DNA from: Sphingomonas sanguinis
GTDB lineage: Bacteria; Pseudomonadota; Alphaproteobacteria; Sphingomonadales; Sphingomonadaceae
Assembly: GCF_019297835.1 (NCBI RefSeq)
Contig: NZ_CP079203.1
Span: 276,001 to 340,000, forward strand
DNA length: 64,000 nt
Direction of reading: 5' to 3'
Both the position numbers and the translations under genes were made by a program. Position 1 is the first letter of the stretch. Each line of letters starts with the position of its first letter. The notes under the pieces were generated by a model. The model saw nothing but the letters and a program-made list of their open reading frames with translations, was not told the origin of the DNA and ran no database searches. This document shows, in pieces, positions 19,525 through 29,061 of the stretch.

Positions 19525-20048
19525 CGAGCATCTGCCTCCACGGCCCCGAGAGCACCGGCAAATCGACCGTCGGTCCGCGCCTCGCGGCGGCGCTGGGCGG
19601 ACGGTATCTGGGCGAATATGGCCGCGACTATGCCGAGGCGCATGGCACCGACTTCACCATGGCCGATCTGGTGGCGATCGGGCGGGGGCATGACGCGATG
19701 CTGGCCAGGGCGATGGCCGACGGGCCTTGGCCGGTCGTCACCGATACCGATCCGCTGATGACCGCCGTCTGGGCTGATATGCTGTTCGGGACGCGCGATC
19801 CGTGGTTCGCGCAGTGGAACCGGCTGTCCGACGTCTATCTGCTCTTCGCCCCCGACCTGCCCTGGATAGAGGACGGTACGCGCCTGTTCGGCACGCTCGC
19901 CGAGCGGCAACGCTTTTTCGAGCTGTCGCGCGCCGAGCTGGATCGGCGGGGCGTTCCTTACGCGCTGATCGAGGGGCAGGGCGAAAGCCGCTATGCAAAT
20001 TGCATCGCCGCGCTAGAGCGCTTTGGCATCCGCCCGCATCTTTGCTAG
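19521..20048 (+). CDS. NadR-like ribosylnicotinamide kinase
   Basis: 175 residues. P-loop HGPESTGKST at residues 7-16, GEYGRDYAE, and TDTDPLMTAVWADMLFG; these match the C-terminal kinase domain of NadR. No N-terminal nucleotidyltransferase or HTH domain, so it is a stand-alone kinase that converts nicotinamide riboside to NMN. ATGA overlap with pnuC indicates coupled expression of a two-gene NAD salvage unit. Confidence 0.88.
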   Translation: MTSICLHGPESTGKSTVGPRLAAALGGRYLGEYGRDYAEAHGTDFTMADLVAIGRGHDAMLARAMADGPWPVVTDTDPLMTAVWADMLFGTRDPWFAQWNRLSDVYLLFAPDLPWIEDGTRLFGTLAERQRFFELSRAELDRRGVPYALIEGQGESRYANCIAALERFGIRPHLC

Positions 20049-20087
20049 TGGCGTGATCGAATAGCTTTTCAGGAAACCATTCCCCCC

Positions 20088-21899
20088 GTGTCCACGCCGC
20101 TCGACAAGATCCGCAACTTTTCCATCATCGCGCATATCGACCATGGCAAGTCGACGCTCGCCGATCGCCTGATCCAGTTCACCGGCGGCCTGACCGACCG
20201 CGAGATGAGCGAGCAGGTTCTCGATAACATGGAGATCGAGAAGGAACGCGGCATCACCATCAAGGCGCAGACCGTGCGCCTGGCGTATAAGGCACAGGAC
20301 GGCGAAACCTATACGCTGAACCTGATGGACACGCCGGGCCATGTCGACTTCGCCTATGAGGTCAGCCGGTCGCTGGCCGCGTGCGAAGGCGCGCTGCTGG
20401 TCGTCGACGCCGCGCAGGGGGTCGAGGCGCAGACGCTGGCGAACGTCTATCAGTCGATCGAGCACGACCATGAGATCGTGCCCGTCATCAACAAGATCGA
20501 TCTTCCCGCCGCCGAGCCGGAAAAGGTCCGCGCCGAGATCGAGGACGTGATCGGCATCGACGCCTCGGGCGCGGTGCTGGCCAGCGCCAAGTCGGGTATC
20601 GGCATCGGCGATATCCTGGAAGCGATCGTCAAGAACATCCCCGCACCCAAGGGCGATGCGACCGCGCCGCTCAAGGCGATGCTGGTCGACAGCTGGTATG
20701 ACCCCTATCTGGGCGTCGTCATTCTGGTCCGCGTGATGGAAGGCACCCTGAAAAAGGGGCAGCAGATCAAGTTCATGCAGGCGGGCACGACCCATCTGAT
20801 CGACCGCGTCGGCTGTTTCCGCCCGAAGATCGAGCAGTTGACCGAGCTGGGTGTCGGCGAGATCGGCTTCATCACCGCGCAGATCAAGGACGTGGCGCAG
20901 GCGCGCGTCGGCGACACGCTGACCGACGCCAAGAAGCCGACCGAGCAGGCGCTGCCGGGCTTCAAGGAAGTCCAGCCGGTCGTGTTCTGCGGCCTGTTCC
21001 CGGTCGACGCCAACGACTTCGAAAAGCTGCGCGAGTCGATCAGCAAGCTGCGGCTGAACGACGCCTCGTTCAGCTTCGAGATGGAAACCTCCGCCGCGCT
21101 CGGCTTCGGTTTCCGTTGCGGCTTCCTGGGGCTGCTGCATCTGGAGATCATCCAGGAGCGCCTGACCCGCGAGTACGACCTCGACCTCATCACTACCGCG
21201 CCGTCGGTGGTCTATCAGATCGAGCTGAGCCATGACGGCGGGCAGATCGACCTGCACAACCCGGCCGACATGCCCGATCCGAACAAGATCGCGTCGATCA
21301 GCGAGCCGTGGATCGAGGCGACCATCTACGTCCCCGACGAATATCTGGGTTCTATCCTGAAGCTGTGCCAGGACCGGCGCGGCATCCAGAAGAACCTGAC
21401 CTATGTCGGCGGGCGCGCGCAGGCGACCTATGAACTGCCGCTCAACGAAGTCGTGTTCGATTTCTATGACCGGCTCAAGTCGTTGTCCAAGGGCTATGCC
21501 AGCTTCGACTATCACCAGATCGGCTATCGCGAGGGCGACCTCGTCAAGATGTCGATCCTGGTCAACGAAGAGCCGGTCGACGCGCTGTCGATGATCGTCC
21601 ACCGTGGCACTGCCGAGACGCGCGGGCGCGGTATGTGCGAGCGGCTGAAGGAACTCATCCCACGCCACCTGTTCAAGATCCCGATCCAGGCGGCGATCGG
21701 CGGCAAGGTGATCGCGCGCGAGACGATCAGTGCGATGCGCAAGGACGTGACCGCCAAATGCTATGGCGGTGACGCAACACGTAAGCGCAAGCTGTTGGAA
21801 AAGCAGAAAAAGGGTAAGGCGAAGATGCGCGAGTATGGCTCGGTCAGCATCCCGCAGGAAGCCTTCATCGCCGCGCTGCGCATGGGCGACGAGGCGTAA
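20088..21899 (+). CDS. lepA: Elongation factor 4 (LepA)
   Basis: 603 residues, GTG start. GTPase motifs [22 protein letters not shown] and [10 protein letters not shown]; LepA-specific [33 protein letters not shown] and the C-terminal [20 protein letters not shown]. It is a ribosome-associated translational GTPase implicated in 30S biogenesis and stalled elongation. Length is normal. Starts 39 bases after the kinase gene and may share its transcript. Confidence 0.97.
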   Translation: MSTPLDKIRNFSIIAHIDHGKSTLADRLIQFTGGLTDREMSEQVLDNMEIEKERGITIKAQTVRLAYKAQDGETYTLNLMDTPGHVDFAYEVSRSLAACEGALLVVDAAQGVEAQTLANVYQSIEHDHEIVPVINKIDLPAAEPEKVRAEIEDVIGIDASGAVLASAKSGIGIGDILEAIVKNIPAPKGDATAPLKAMLVDSWYDPYLGVVILVRVMEGTLKKGQQIKFMQAGTTHLIDRVGCFRPKIEQLTELGVGEIGFITAQIKDVAQARVGDTLTDAKKPTEQALPGFKEVQPVVFCGLFPVDANDFEKLRESISKLRLNDASFSFEMETSAALGFGFRCGFLGLLHLEIIQERLTREYDLDLITTAPSVVYQIELSHDGGQIDLHNPADMPDPNKIASISEPWIEATIYVPDEYLGSILKLCQDRRGIQKNLTYVGGRAQATYELPLNEVVFDFYDRLKSLSKGYASFDYHQIGYREGDLVKMSILVNEEPVDALSMIVHRGTAETRGRGMCERLKELIPRHLFKIPIQAAIGGKVIARETISAMRKDVTAKCYGGDATRKRKLLEKQKKGKAKMREYGSVSIPQEAFIAALRMGDEA

Positions 21900-21908
21900 A
21901 GGCGTGAT

Positions 21909-22040
21909 GATCCTCCCCGGCACGGGGAGGTGGCAGCCCACAGGGCTGACGGAGGGGGGCTTCCACAAGGGTCATGTCTCGTGGAACGCCCCCTCCACCA
22001 CCGCTTCGCGGTGGTCCCCCTCCCCGTATCGGGGAGGATT
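21909..22040. repeat. Long palindromic intergenic element, family 2, copy A
   Basis: Ends in TCCTCCCCGGCACGGGGAGG and CTCCCCGTATCGGGGAGGAT, each itself a hairpin and together an inverted repeat; the interior holds GGCAGCCCACAGGGCTG and CCACCGCTTCGCGGTGG stem-loops. Sits directly after the lepA stop and can fold as a large multi-stem RNA, perhaps serving as a terminator. Non-coding. Confidence 0.75.
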
Positions 22041-22108
22041 TGCTGGGATAAAATCGTTCCTTGTGCGTTACAGCCTTTCGACGCCATCAAGGCGAAAAGG
22101 GGACGCTG

Positions 22109-22861
22109 ATGATGGGATTACGATTTGCCGCGCTGATCGGCGCGCTATGCGTGTCGGCCCCCGCGCTGGCGCAGGATCGCGCGCCCCTCGTCCTCGCCGC
22201 GGCTAGCCTCCAGGAATCGATGACCGCCGCCGCCGATGCTTGGGCGAATAAGGGCCATCCGCGCCCGGTCATCTCCTTCGCAGCTTCCTCTGCACTGGCG
22301 CGACAGGTGCAGGCTGGCGGCAAGGCCGATCTGTTCGCCTCGGCGGATGAAGAATGGATGGACGTCCTGCAAAAGCAGGGGCTGCTTGCCGACAAGACCC
22401 GCAGCGCGTTTCTGGGCAACCGGTTGGTCGTCATCGCACCCATGGGCAAGGGCGGGCAGGTCACGACGCGCACTTTGGGTAAGACGCTGTCCGCAGGGCC
22501 GCTCGCCATGGCGGATACGGACAGCGTGCCAGCGGGCAAATACGGCAAGGCGGCGCTCGAAAAGCTGGGCGCCTGGGCCATGGTCGCACCGCATGTCGTG
22601 CGGGCCGAGAATGTCCGCGCCGCGCTCGCACTCGTCGAGCGGGGTGCCGCCCCCTATGGCATCGTCTATGCGACCGACGCCAAGGTATCGCCGCGCGTTC
22701 GCGTCGTTGGCATGTTCCCGGCGGCCAGCCATCCGCCGATCACCTATCCGCTCGCCCGGTTGAAGGCCTCGACCAACGTGGAAGGAGAAGGCTTCCGCCG
22801 CTTCCTCCTGTCAGGTGAGGGCAAGGAGATCTTCCGGCGCTACGGCTTTTCCACGCGATGA
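22109..22861 (+). CDS. modA: Molybdate-binding periplasmic protein ModA
   Basis: 250 residues with a signal peptide (MMGLRFAALIGALCVSAPALAQ). ModA features: VLAAASLQESMTAAADAW, FAASSALARQVQAGGKADLFASAD, NRLVVIAP, and LVERGAAPYGIVYATDA. It captures molybdate (or tungstate) for the ABC importer. Two adjacent ATGs are possible after AAGGGGA; the first is used. First gene of modABC. Confidence 0.93.
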   Translation: MMGLRFAALIGALCVSAPALAQDRAPLVLAAASLQESMTAAADAWANKGHPRPVISFAASSALARQVQAGGKADLFASADEEWMDVLQKQGLLADKTRSAFLGNRLVVIAPMGKGGQVTTRTLGKTLSAGPLAMADTDSVPAGKYGKAALEKLGAWAMVAPHVVRAENVRAALALVERGAAPYGIVYATDAKVSPRVRVVGMFPAASHPPITYPLARLKASTNVEGEGFRRFLLSGEGKEIFRRYGFSTR

Positions 22862-22865
22862 CGCC

Positions 22866-23558
22866 GTGATTCTATCGGCCGAAGAATGGGGGATCGTTCG
22901 CCTGTCGCTGCTGGTCGGCGGCACGGCGATGCTCGTCACCTTGCCGATCGCCTTTATCCTGGCCTGGGCGCTGGCGCGGGGGCGGTTTCCGGGGCGGGTG
23001 TTGCTCGACGGGATCGTCCATCTGCCGCTCGTCGTGCCGCCGGTCGTGACCGGCTGGATATTGCTGCTCGCCTTCGGGCCGCAGGGTGTCTTCGGGCGCT
23101 GGCTGGCCGAGTGGTTCGGGGTGAGCGTGCTGTTCCGCTGGACGGGGGCGGCGATCGCGGCGGGCGTCATGGCACTGCCGCTGGTGGTACGCGCGATCCG
23201 CCTGTCGATCGAGGCGGTCGATCCCCGGCTGGAGCAGGCGGCGCGAACGCTGGGCGCGGGGCGGGCGCGGGTCTTTGCCACCATCACCCTGCCGCTCTGT
23301 GCGCCGGGTATCTTGGCTGGCCTGGTGCTGGGCTTCGCGCGGTCGATCGGCGAGTTCGGCGCGACGATCACCTTCGTCTCCAACGTGCCGGGTGAAACGG
23401 CGACCCTGCCGCTCGCTATCTATTCCGCGCTCCAGCGGCCGGGGGGTGAGGACATGGTGTGGCGGTTGGCGAGCGTCTCGGTCGTGCTGTCGCTGGTCGC
23501 ACTGGTCGCCTCCGAATGGCTGGCACGGCGGATGGGGCGGGGGCTGCATGTCCTTTGA
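22866..23558 (+). CDS. modB: Molybdate ABC transporter permease ModB
   Basis: 230 residues with about five to six membrane helices and the ABC permease EAA loop (RLEQAARTLGAGRARVFATITLPLCAPGILAG in shorter pieces: QAARTLGAGRARVF, ITLPLCAPGIL). GFARSIGEFGATITFVSN is typical of ModB. GTG at 22866 is used, 4 bases after modA stops; an ATG further upstream would overlap modA by 47 bases. Confidence 0.93.
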   Translation: MILSAEEWGIVRLSLLVGGTAMLVTLPIAFILAWALARGRFPGRVLLDGIVHLPLVVPPVVTGWILLLAFGPQGVFGRWLAEWFGVSVLFRWTGAAIAAGVMALPLVVRAIRLSIEAVDPRLEQAARTLGAGRARVFATITLPLCAPGILAGLVLGFARSIGEFGATITFVSNVPGETATLPLAIYSALQRPGGEDMVWRLASVSVVLSLVALVASEWLARRMGRGLHVL

Positions 23559-24153
23559 CGTCGACGTCGCGGTGCGGCGCGGCGAAGGGCAGATCGCGGC
23601 GCGCTTCGCCACCGGGCCGGGCGCGACCGTGCTGTTCGGGCCGTCGGGGGTCGGCAAGACCACGATCCTGCAAATGATCGCCGGGCTGGTCCGACCGGAG
23701 CGCGGCCATGTCCGGGTCGCGGGCGAGACGCTGTTCGACGCCGCCGCCCGGATCGACGTCCGCCCCGAGCATCGCCGCATCGGCTATGTCTTTCAGGAGC
23801 CACGCCTGTTCCCGCATCGGCGGGTCGCGGCCAATCTGCGTTATGGCATGGGGCGGGGCGGGAGCGACTGGGACGGGGTCATTGCGATGCTGGGCATCGG
23901 CCATCTGCTCGACCGCTGGCCGCGCAGCCTTTCGGGCGGTGAGGCGCGACGGGTGGCGATCGGGCGGGCGTTGCTTAGCAACCCGCGTGTGTTGCTGCTG
24001 GATGAGCCGCTGTCGTCGCTCGACCGGGCGCGGCGGGGGGATATTCTGGACGCGCTGGAGGCAGTGCGCGACCGCAGCGGCATCCCGATCCTGATGGTGA
24101 CACACGATCCCGAGGAAGCCGAACGGCTCGCCACCGCCATCGTTCGGCTCTAG
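23548..24153 (+). CDS. modC: Molybdate ABC transporter ATP-binding protein ModC, short form
   Basis: 201 residues. Walker A GPSGVGKTT, Q-loop FQEPRLFPH, signature LSGGEARRVAIGRALL, Walker B LLLDEPLSSLD, switch His in MVTHDPEEAERLA. It powers molybdate import and begins inside modB (11-base overlap). Classical ModC is about 350 residues with a C-terminal molybdate-binding TOBE/Mop domain; here the protein stops right after the ATPase core, so trans-inhibition by molybdate through that domain cannot occur. Confidence 0.92.
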   Translation: MSFDVDVAVRRGEGQIAARFATGPGATVLFGPSGVGKTTILQMIAGLVRPERGHVRVAGETLFDAAARIDVRPEHRRIGYVFQEPRLFPHRRVAANLRYGMGRGGSDWDGVIAMLGIGHLLDRWPRSLSGGEARRVAIGRALLSNPRVLLLDEPLSSLDRARRGDILDALEAVRDRSGIPILMVTHDPEEAERLATAIVRL

Positions 24154-24941
24154 CTGGCGGCTTTCGCAGGCGGCCTGGTACACCATAGGACGTGCGCGAT
24201 CAGGCGGGGTTTGGGGCAGGCGCTCTCGGGCAGGGGAAGCGGGCATCCCGGCTGCCACAGCTTCAACCGGCGCAGGGTTTCGGGCATTTCCGAATCGATC
24301 GCCGCCAGCGGATTGCCGTCGCCGTAGCGCGTGCTGCTTCGATAGCGGAGGACGGGCGCATAGCGGCCGCTGGCGTTCATCCGGTTCACGGTGATCCAGA
24401 AGCCGAAGGGCGCGTCGGTCGTCGGTACCGCGGAGACGATCGCGCCGCGCAGGGGCCCCTTTTCGACGAAGCGGACCTCCTGATTGTTGTTGCGGCTGGT
24501 CTGCTGGCGAAAGACCGGCACGAAACGTTCGGCCTTCCGGTCATAGGACAGCGCCATGCGGCCGACCCGCTGGTCGCCATTGCCGCCATGGACGCTTGCA
24601 ACCTGCACCCAGAGGAGCGCGCGATCGGCACCGGGGCGGACGATCTTCGCCACCTTGAGATAATGGGCTTCGTCGAACGGGTTGGGCTGTCCGGGGCTGG
24701 TCAGCAGGTCATCGAGCGCGGGGCGGCAGGTCTTGCCCCCGTCACGCGTGAGGCAGAGATGTAGCTTGCCCGGCGCGGTGTTGCCACCGGGGTCTTCGAC
24801 ATCCGGTCCCTGGGTCGCGAGCAGTCGCCAGCCGGGGGCAAGACTGGAAAGGTCGACGGGTGGCGGCGCGGCGGCAATAGCGGGCAACGCGAGCAGGGCA
24901 AGCCATGGAAGCGGGCGATGGGTGCCAAGACGTGCCTTCAT
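24150..24941 (-). CDS. Secreted protein of unknown function
   Basis: 263 residues. A cleavable signal peptide (MKARLGTHRPLPWLALLALPAIAAA), then no family I recognise. Visible features: a mostly beta-prone body with repeated Arg/Asp pairs, HLCLTRDGGKTCRPALDDLL and three more Cys near the C-terminus (WQPGCPLPLPESACPKP, VLWCTRPP), probably disulphide-bonded in the periplasm. GGGAGGAAGG upstream fixes the start. Its stop overlaps the modC stop convergently by 4 bases; no link to molybdate is implied. Confidence 0.75.
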   Translation of the reverse strand: MKARLGTHRPLPWLALLALPAIAAAPPPVDLSSLAPGWRLLATQGPDVEDPGGNTAPGKLHLCLTRDGGKTCRPALDDLLTSPGQPNPFDEAHYLKVAKIVRPGADRALLWVQVASVHGGNGDQRVGRMALSYDRKAERFVPVFRQQTSRNNNQEVRFVEKGPLRGAIVSAVPTTDAPFGFWITVNRMNASGRYAPVLRYRSSTRYGDGNPLAAIDSEMPETLRRLKLWQPGCPLPLPESACPKPRLIAHVLWCTRPPAKAAS

Positions 24942-25028
24942 GTGCCTTCCTCCCTCGGGGCCAATGTGCGTCAGGGCGGATGGCTCCCGCATGAAGCGGG
25001 TGTGACATTCCCGCCAGCACCGTCCGTG

Positions 25029-25919
25029 TCAGAACAGGGTCGTCAGCAGCACCCCGCCGATGATCGCAATCCCCGACAGGATCTGGCGCGCACCCAGTCG
25101 CTCGCGGAACAACCGGTGTCCGGCCATGGCGGCGATCGGCGCCTCGATGATGCCCAGCGCGCGAACCGGTGCGGCGGGCGACAGGGCCAGCGCGACGAAC
25201 CAGCCTGCCGAAGCGCAGGCCCCGCACAGCCCCGCACCCAGCGACGGCCGCCAGCGCCGCGCGACTTCGACCAGCGTCGCCGGATCGCGCCAGGCAAGGA
25301 TCAGGCCGAGCGCGACGGTCTGCATCGCCTGCACGACCGCCACGCAGACCAGCGCGGCGAAGACCGGATGGCCGGAATCGAGCGCCAGCGCGGCATGGCG
25401 AAAGGCGTTGAGCGAAAAGCCGAAGAACAGCCCCGAGGCCAGCCCCATCGCCGCCCCGATCAGCGAAGCGCGGCGCTGCTCGGGCGGTGGCCAGGACAAG
25501 GCGACCAGACCGATGGTGGTGATGGCGACACCGACCCAGGCCACGCCGCTGATCCGGTCGTGATAGACGATCAACCCAAGCAATGCCGCGAGCGGCAGCG
25601 AACTTTGCTGGAGCGCGGTGCCGACCGCGAAGCCGGACCGCTGCATCGCATCGAGCAGCGCAGCCGTCGCCAGCACTTGCGACGCGGCGCCGACGATCGC
25701 CGACAGCCAGAAAGCGCCGCTCCAGTGAAGATCGGCCCCCGGCATGACCAAATGGGCCAGCGTGACGAACAGGATCGAAAAGGGCAGGCCGAAAAGGAAC
25801 CGCACCAGCGTCGCGCCCCATGGTCCCGAGGACGACATGACTCCGCGTTGCAGGGCGTTGCGACCGACCTGAAAGGTCGCGGCCGCGATGGTGGCGGGAA
25901 TCCATAAGGGGTTCGTCAT
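25029..25919 (-). CDS. DMT-superfamily (EamA-like) transporter
   Basis: 296 residues, ten predicted membrane helices in two homologous halves, e.g. ATLVRFLFGLPFSILFVTLAHLV, FAVGTALQQSSLPLAALLGLIVYHDRISG, SAAPVRALG IIEAPIAAMAGHRLFRERLG. The 'ALxxxxPxxAALLG...E/HRIS' arrangement is typical of EamA exporters of amino acids or metabolites; substrate unknown. ATG at 25919 is preferred (AGGA nine bases upstream) over one 27 bases earlier. Confidence 0.85.
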   Translation of the reverse strand: MTNPLWIPATIAAATFQVGRNALQRGVMSSSGPWGATLVRFLFGLPFSILFVTLAHLVMPGADLHWSGAFWLSAIVGAASQVLATAALLDAMQRSGFAVGTALQQSSLPLAALLGLIVYHDRISGVAWVGVAITTIGLVALSWPPPEQRRASLIGAAMGLASGLFFGFSLNAFRHAALALDSGHPVFAALVCVAVVQAMQTVALGLILAWRDPATLVEVARRWRPSLGAGLCGACASAGWFVALALSPAAPVRALGIIEAPIAAMAGHRLFRERLGARQILSGIAIIGGVLLTTLF

Positions 25920-25956
25920 GGGTTTTGGTCCTGTCGGAGGGATCATGTCCGCCCCA

Positions 25957-25988
25957 AACGAAAAGAGCGGCCCGTTGCCGGACCGCTC
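25957..25988 (-). terminator. Terminator of the rplM-rpsI operon
   Basis: On the minus strand GAGCGGTCCG-GCAA-CGGGCCGCTC followed by TTTTCGTTT, about 60 bases past the rpsI stop. Confidence 0.85.
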
Positions 25989-26045
25989 CTTCGTGCTTCG
26001 TGGCCTGTCCTTGGATAGCTTGCACCATCCAAGGCGGTCCGCGTC

Positions 26046-26588
26046 TTAGCGCTTCGAGAACTGGAAGCTGCGACGCGCCTTGGCGCGGCCATACTTCTTA
26101 CGCTCGACGGCGCGGCTGTCGCGGGTCAGGAAGCCAGCGGCCTTGACCGGCGCGCGCAGGATCGGCTCGTACTTGGTCAGCGCCTGGCTGATGCCGTGCT
26201 TGACCGCACCGGCCTGGCCCGACAGACCGCCGCCCTTGACGGTGCAGATCACGTCATACTGACCTTCGCGCTCGGTGATGCCGAACACCTGGTTGATGAC
26301 GAGACGCAGCGTCGGACGTGCGAAATACACTTCCTGGTCACGACCGTTGATCGTGATCTTGCCCGAACCCGGCTTCAGCCAGACGCGAGCGACGGCGTCC
26401 TTACGACGGCCGGTCGCATAGGCGCGGCCGAACTTGTCCAGTTCCTGCTGACGCAGCGGGGTGGTGCTGACGCGCTCGGCAGGAGCGGCGGGCGCTTCAC
26501 CGGCAGCGGCGGTCTGCGCCGGAGCGGCAGCGGCCTGCTGGTTCAGGGTGGCGCCGAGATCGGCGAGCGACTGGCGGTTATCGGACAT
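26046..26588 (-). CDS. rpsI: 30S ribosomal protein S9
   Basis: 180 residues. S9 motifs: [50 protein letters not shown] and the C-terminal [10 protein letters not shown] that reaches the P-site tRNA. An Ala/Gln-rich N-terminal extension of about 50 residues precedes the core, as is common in sphingomonads. Start overlaps the rplM stop by one base (TAATG). Confidence 0.97.
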   Translation of the reverse strand: MSDNRQSLADLGATLNQQAAAAPAQTAAAGEAPAAPAERVSTTPLRQQELDKFGRAYATGRRKDAVARVWLKPGSGKITINGRDQEVYFARPTLRLVINQVFGITEREGQYDVICTVKGGGLSGQAGAVKHGISQALTKYEPILRAPVKAAGFLTRDSRAVERKKYGRAKARRSFQFSKR

Positions 26589-27067
26589 TATGCGCCCACC
26601 TTGTTCTTGCGGTTCATCGACGCGATGTCGAGGACTTCGGGGTTCTGAGCGGCGTGCGGATGCTCGGTGCCGGCGAAGATACGCAGGTTGCGCATCTGCT
26701 GACGGCCCAGCGGGCCACGCGGGATCATACGCTCGACGGCCTTTTCCAGGACGCGCTCGGGGAAGCGGCCTTCCAGGACCTTGGCGGCGGTGATGCCCTT
26801 GATACCACCGGCGTAACCGGTGTGCTTATAGTACACCTTCTGACCCAGCTTGTTGCCGGTGAAGCGCACCTTGTCCGCGTTGATGACGATGACATTGTCA
26901 CCGCAATCGACGTGCGGGGTGAACGACGTCTTGTGCTTGCCGCGCAGGATGTTCGCGATGATGGTGGCGGCACGGCCGACAACCAGACCGTCGGCGTCGA
27001 CGATATGCCACTTCTTCTCCACCTCGTGCGGCTTGGCCGCCTTGGTGGTCTTCATGAGCGCCTTCAT
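26588..27067 (-). CDS. rplM: 50S ribosomal protein L13
   Basis: 159 residues from [20 protein letters not shown], the usual alphaproteobacterial N-terminus. L13 signatures: [80 protein letters not shown]. An early assembly protein of the large subunit; co-transcribed with rpsI as in almost all bacteria. Confidence 0.97.
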   Translation of the reverse strand: MKALMKTTKAAKPHEVEKKWHIVDADGLVVGRAATIIANILRGKHKTSFTPHVDCGDNVIVINADKVRFTGNKLGQKVYYKHTGYAGGIKGITAAKVLEGRFPERVLEKAVERMIPRGPLGRQQMRNLRIFAGTEHPHAAQNPEVLDIASMNRKNKVGA

Positions 27068-27207
27068 GGGCGTGAGACCTTTCGGTTTGAAATGCAACAC
27101 GCCGCCCGTGAACCCGGGCGGCGCGAACGAGGGTCCAATGCTGGAGGCCCCCCAAAATGTCAAGCAAAGTGGGGCTTTGCTGACGGGTATTATAATACCT
27201 TATCGTT

Positions 27208-28245
27208 TTAACCAGTGCGTCCCAGCCGGTGCGCGGCGGCGGTTGCGGCGATCAGCAGCAGGGCGGCATTGGCCTGATGCGCGACCGCGATGTCGATCTG
27301 CACGCCCGACAGCAGGGTGGCGATGCCCAAGGCTATCTGCACCGCGACCAGCACGATCACCAGCCATCCGGCGCACAATGCGCCGCCCCGGATCGCGCGA
27401 GCCGCCATCCAGACGAGCATCCCCGCCGCCGCAAAGGCGAACCAGCGATGGGTGAACTGCACCACCACCGGATTGTCGAAGGCATTGGCGATAGCGGGCG
27501 ACATCATCTGGGTACCCGCCGGAAACCACGCGTCCCCCATCAGCGGCCAGCTGGAAAAGGCATAGCCCGCATCCAGCCCGGCGGTCAGCGCGCCGAACAT
27601 CAGCTGGACGAACAGAGTCAGCACCGCGCCTGCGCCGAGCCAAGTCAGCCGGGCAGGGGCCGCCAGCCGGTTGCGGTGCAGCGCCGTCAGGTCGAGCGCG
27701 GTCCACACGATGCCCGCCAGGATGAACAGCGCGGTCAGCAGATGGACGGTGAGCCGGATATGGCTGACATCGGTCCGCTCGACGAGACCCGAGGCGACCA
27801 TCCACCAGCCGATCGCCCCCTGCAATCCGCCCAGCGCCAGCAGCGCGACGAGCCGCGGCTTGTAGCCCGCCGGAATCGCCTTGCGCGCCCAGAACCAGAT
27901 CAGGGGCAGGGCAAAGGCCATGCCGATCACCCGGCCCAGCACGCGGTGGAGATACTCCCAGAAGAAGATCGCCTTGAACCCCGCCAGCGTCATATCGCGG
28001 TTGAAGGTCCAATATTCGGGGATGCGCTTGTAATTGGCGAACTCGGCCTGCCACTGCGCATCGGTCAGCGGCGGCACGATGCCGGTGATCGGCTTCCATT
28101 CGGTGATCGACAGGCCGCTATTGGTCAGGCGCGTGATGCCGCCGACCACGACCATGGCGACGATCAGCCCGGCGACCGCGAACAGCCAGCGGGCCAGGCT
28201 GCGGGGGCGGGCGGTGATCATGAAGGCGGGGCTCGGTTGCAGCAT
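27208..28245 (-). CDS. ctaA: Heme A synthase (COX15/CtaA family)
   Basis: 345 residues with eight membrane helices. Conserved heme-ligand His motifs: WEYLHRVLGRVIG, HLLTALFILAG, VQFTHRWFAF and VAHQANAALLL; ITRLTNSGLSITEWKPITG is the COX15-type N-terminal loop. It oxidises heme O to heme A for cytochrome aa3 oxidase at the inner membrane. Length fits the proteobacterial type 2 enzyme. Divergent from the Zur-like gene with 113 bases between. Confidence 0.95.
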   Translation of the reverse strand: MLQPSPAFMITARPRSLARWLFAVAGLIVAMVVVGGITRLTNSGLSITEWKPITGIVPPLTDAQWQAEFANYKRIPEYWTFNRDMTLAGFKAIFFWEYLHRVLGRVIGMAFALPLIWFWARKAIPAGYKPRLVALLALGGLQGAIGWWMVASGLVERTDVSHIRLTVHLLTALFILAGIVWTALDLTALHRNRLAAPARLTWLGAGAVLTLFVQLMFGALTAGLDAGYAFSSWPLMGDAWFPAGTQMMSPAIANAFDNPVVVQFTHRWFAFAAAGMLVWMAARAIRGGALCAGWLVIVLVAVQIALGIATLLSGVQIDIAVAHQANAALLLIAATAAAHRLGRTG

Positions 28246-28358
28246 GACGCCATGATAGGGTCTCGCGCGCCCGCGCGATAGTGGACCGAATGCCCCGCCG
28301 CCCGAACCCCCGCCGCCCGGACCTTGCCCGTCGGGGCCGCACCGCCTAAATCCCCTCC

Positions 28359-28826
28359 ATGGCGCATGCTCACACCCATCAGGAGCCCCAGGGGGCCGAC
28401 CTCTCCGTTGCGGCCAAGGCCACGCTGGAGCGCGCGGGCGAGCAATGGACGGCGATGCGCGCCAGCGTGTTCGAGGCGCTGGCCGGGTTCGATAAGCCCG
28501 CCTCGGCCTATGATATCGCCGATGTCATGTCGCAGTCGCAGGGGCGGCGCGTGGCGGCGAACAGCGTCTATCGAATCCTCGACTTGTTCGTCGGCGCCAA
28601 TCTGGCGCGGCGAGTGGAAAGCGCCAATGCCTATGTCGCCAATGCGCATCCCGACTGCCTGCACGACTGCATCTTCCTGGTCTGCGACAAGTGCGGGCAG
28701 ATCACGCATATCGACGACGACCGCCTGACCGGCGCGGTCCGCGACGCCGCCGTGGGTGCGGGCTTTCGCCCCGAGCGTCCGGTGATCGAGGTGCGTGGGC
28801 GCTGCGCGGAGTGTCCGAAGGATTGA
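28359..28826 (+). CDS. Fur-family transcriptional regulator, probably Zur
   Basis: 155 residues. Winged helix region (AGEQWTAMRASVFEALAGFD, SAYDIADVMSQSQGRRVAANSVYRILDLF) followed by a dimerisation domain with His-rich HPDCLHDC and two CxxC pairs, Cys109/Cys112 and Cys149/Cys152, the structural zinc site. The HPDCLHDCIFLVCDKCG segment and alphaproteobacterial context favour Zur (zinc uptake) over Fur. No zinc transporter is nearby. Confidence 0.85.
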   Translation: MAHAHTHQEPQGADLSVAAKATLERAGEQWTAMRASVFEALAGFDKPASAYDIADVMSQSQGRRVAANSVYRILDLFVGANLARRVESANAYVANAHPDCLHDCIFLVCDKCGQITHIDDDRLTGAVRDAAVGAGFRPERPVIEVRGRCAECPKD

Positions 28827-28836
28827 GCCCTTCTTT

Positions 28837-28957
28837 TCCTCCCCTGTGAGGGGAGGGGGGACCATGCGCAGCATGGTGGAGGGGTGTCCCGCTATCGAGA
28901 GGGTGACACCCCTCCCTCAGGGCTTTGCCCTGCCACCTCCCCTTGCAGGGGAGGAGT
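28837..28957. repeat. Long palindromic intergenic element, family 2, copy B
   Basis: Begins TCCTCCCCTGTGAGGGGAGG, ends CCTCCCCTTGCAGGGGAGG; interior hairpins ACCATGCGCAGCATGGT and CAGGGCTTTGCCCTG. Near-copy of the element at 33182-33302. Lies 10 bases past the zur-like stop and fills most of the 312-base gap before the first TonB receptor; the remainder holds that gene's promoter and operator. Confidence 0.8.
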
Positions 28958-29061
28958 TTCACAGCGGTTCGCGTTGCCACTTTCTAATATTTTCCGGGCG
29001 AGAAAGCTTCTCCGTCTGCGGCTTCATGCGCCCTGCCTAACGCACGTATCATTTTGCAACA

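Noticed and set aside
20013..21968. Minus-strand open frame of 651 codons opposite lepA
   Set aside because: It is an antisense shadow of a highly conserved gene; long stop-free antisense frames are expected at this GC content and the translation has no family features.
28837..28957. Possible CRISPR-like repeat array from the repeated CTCCCC stems
   Set aside because: Only two outer stems per element with unequal interiors, no regular spacers and no cas genes.
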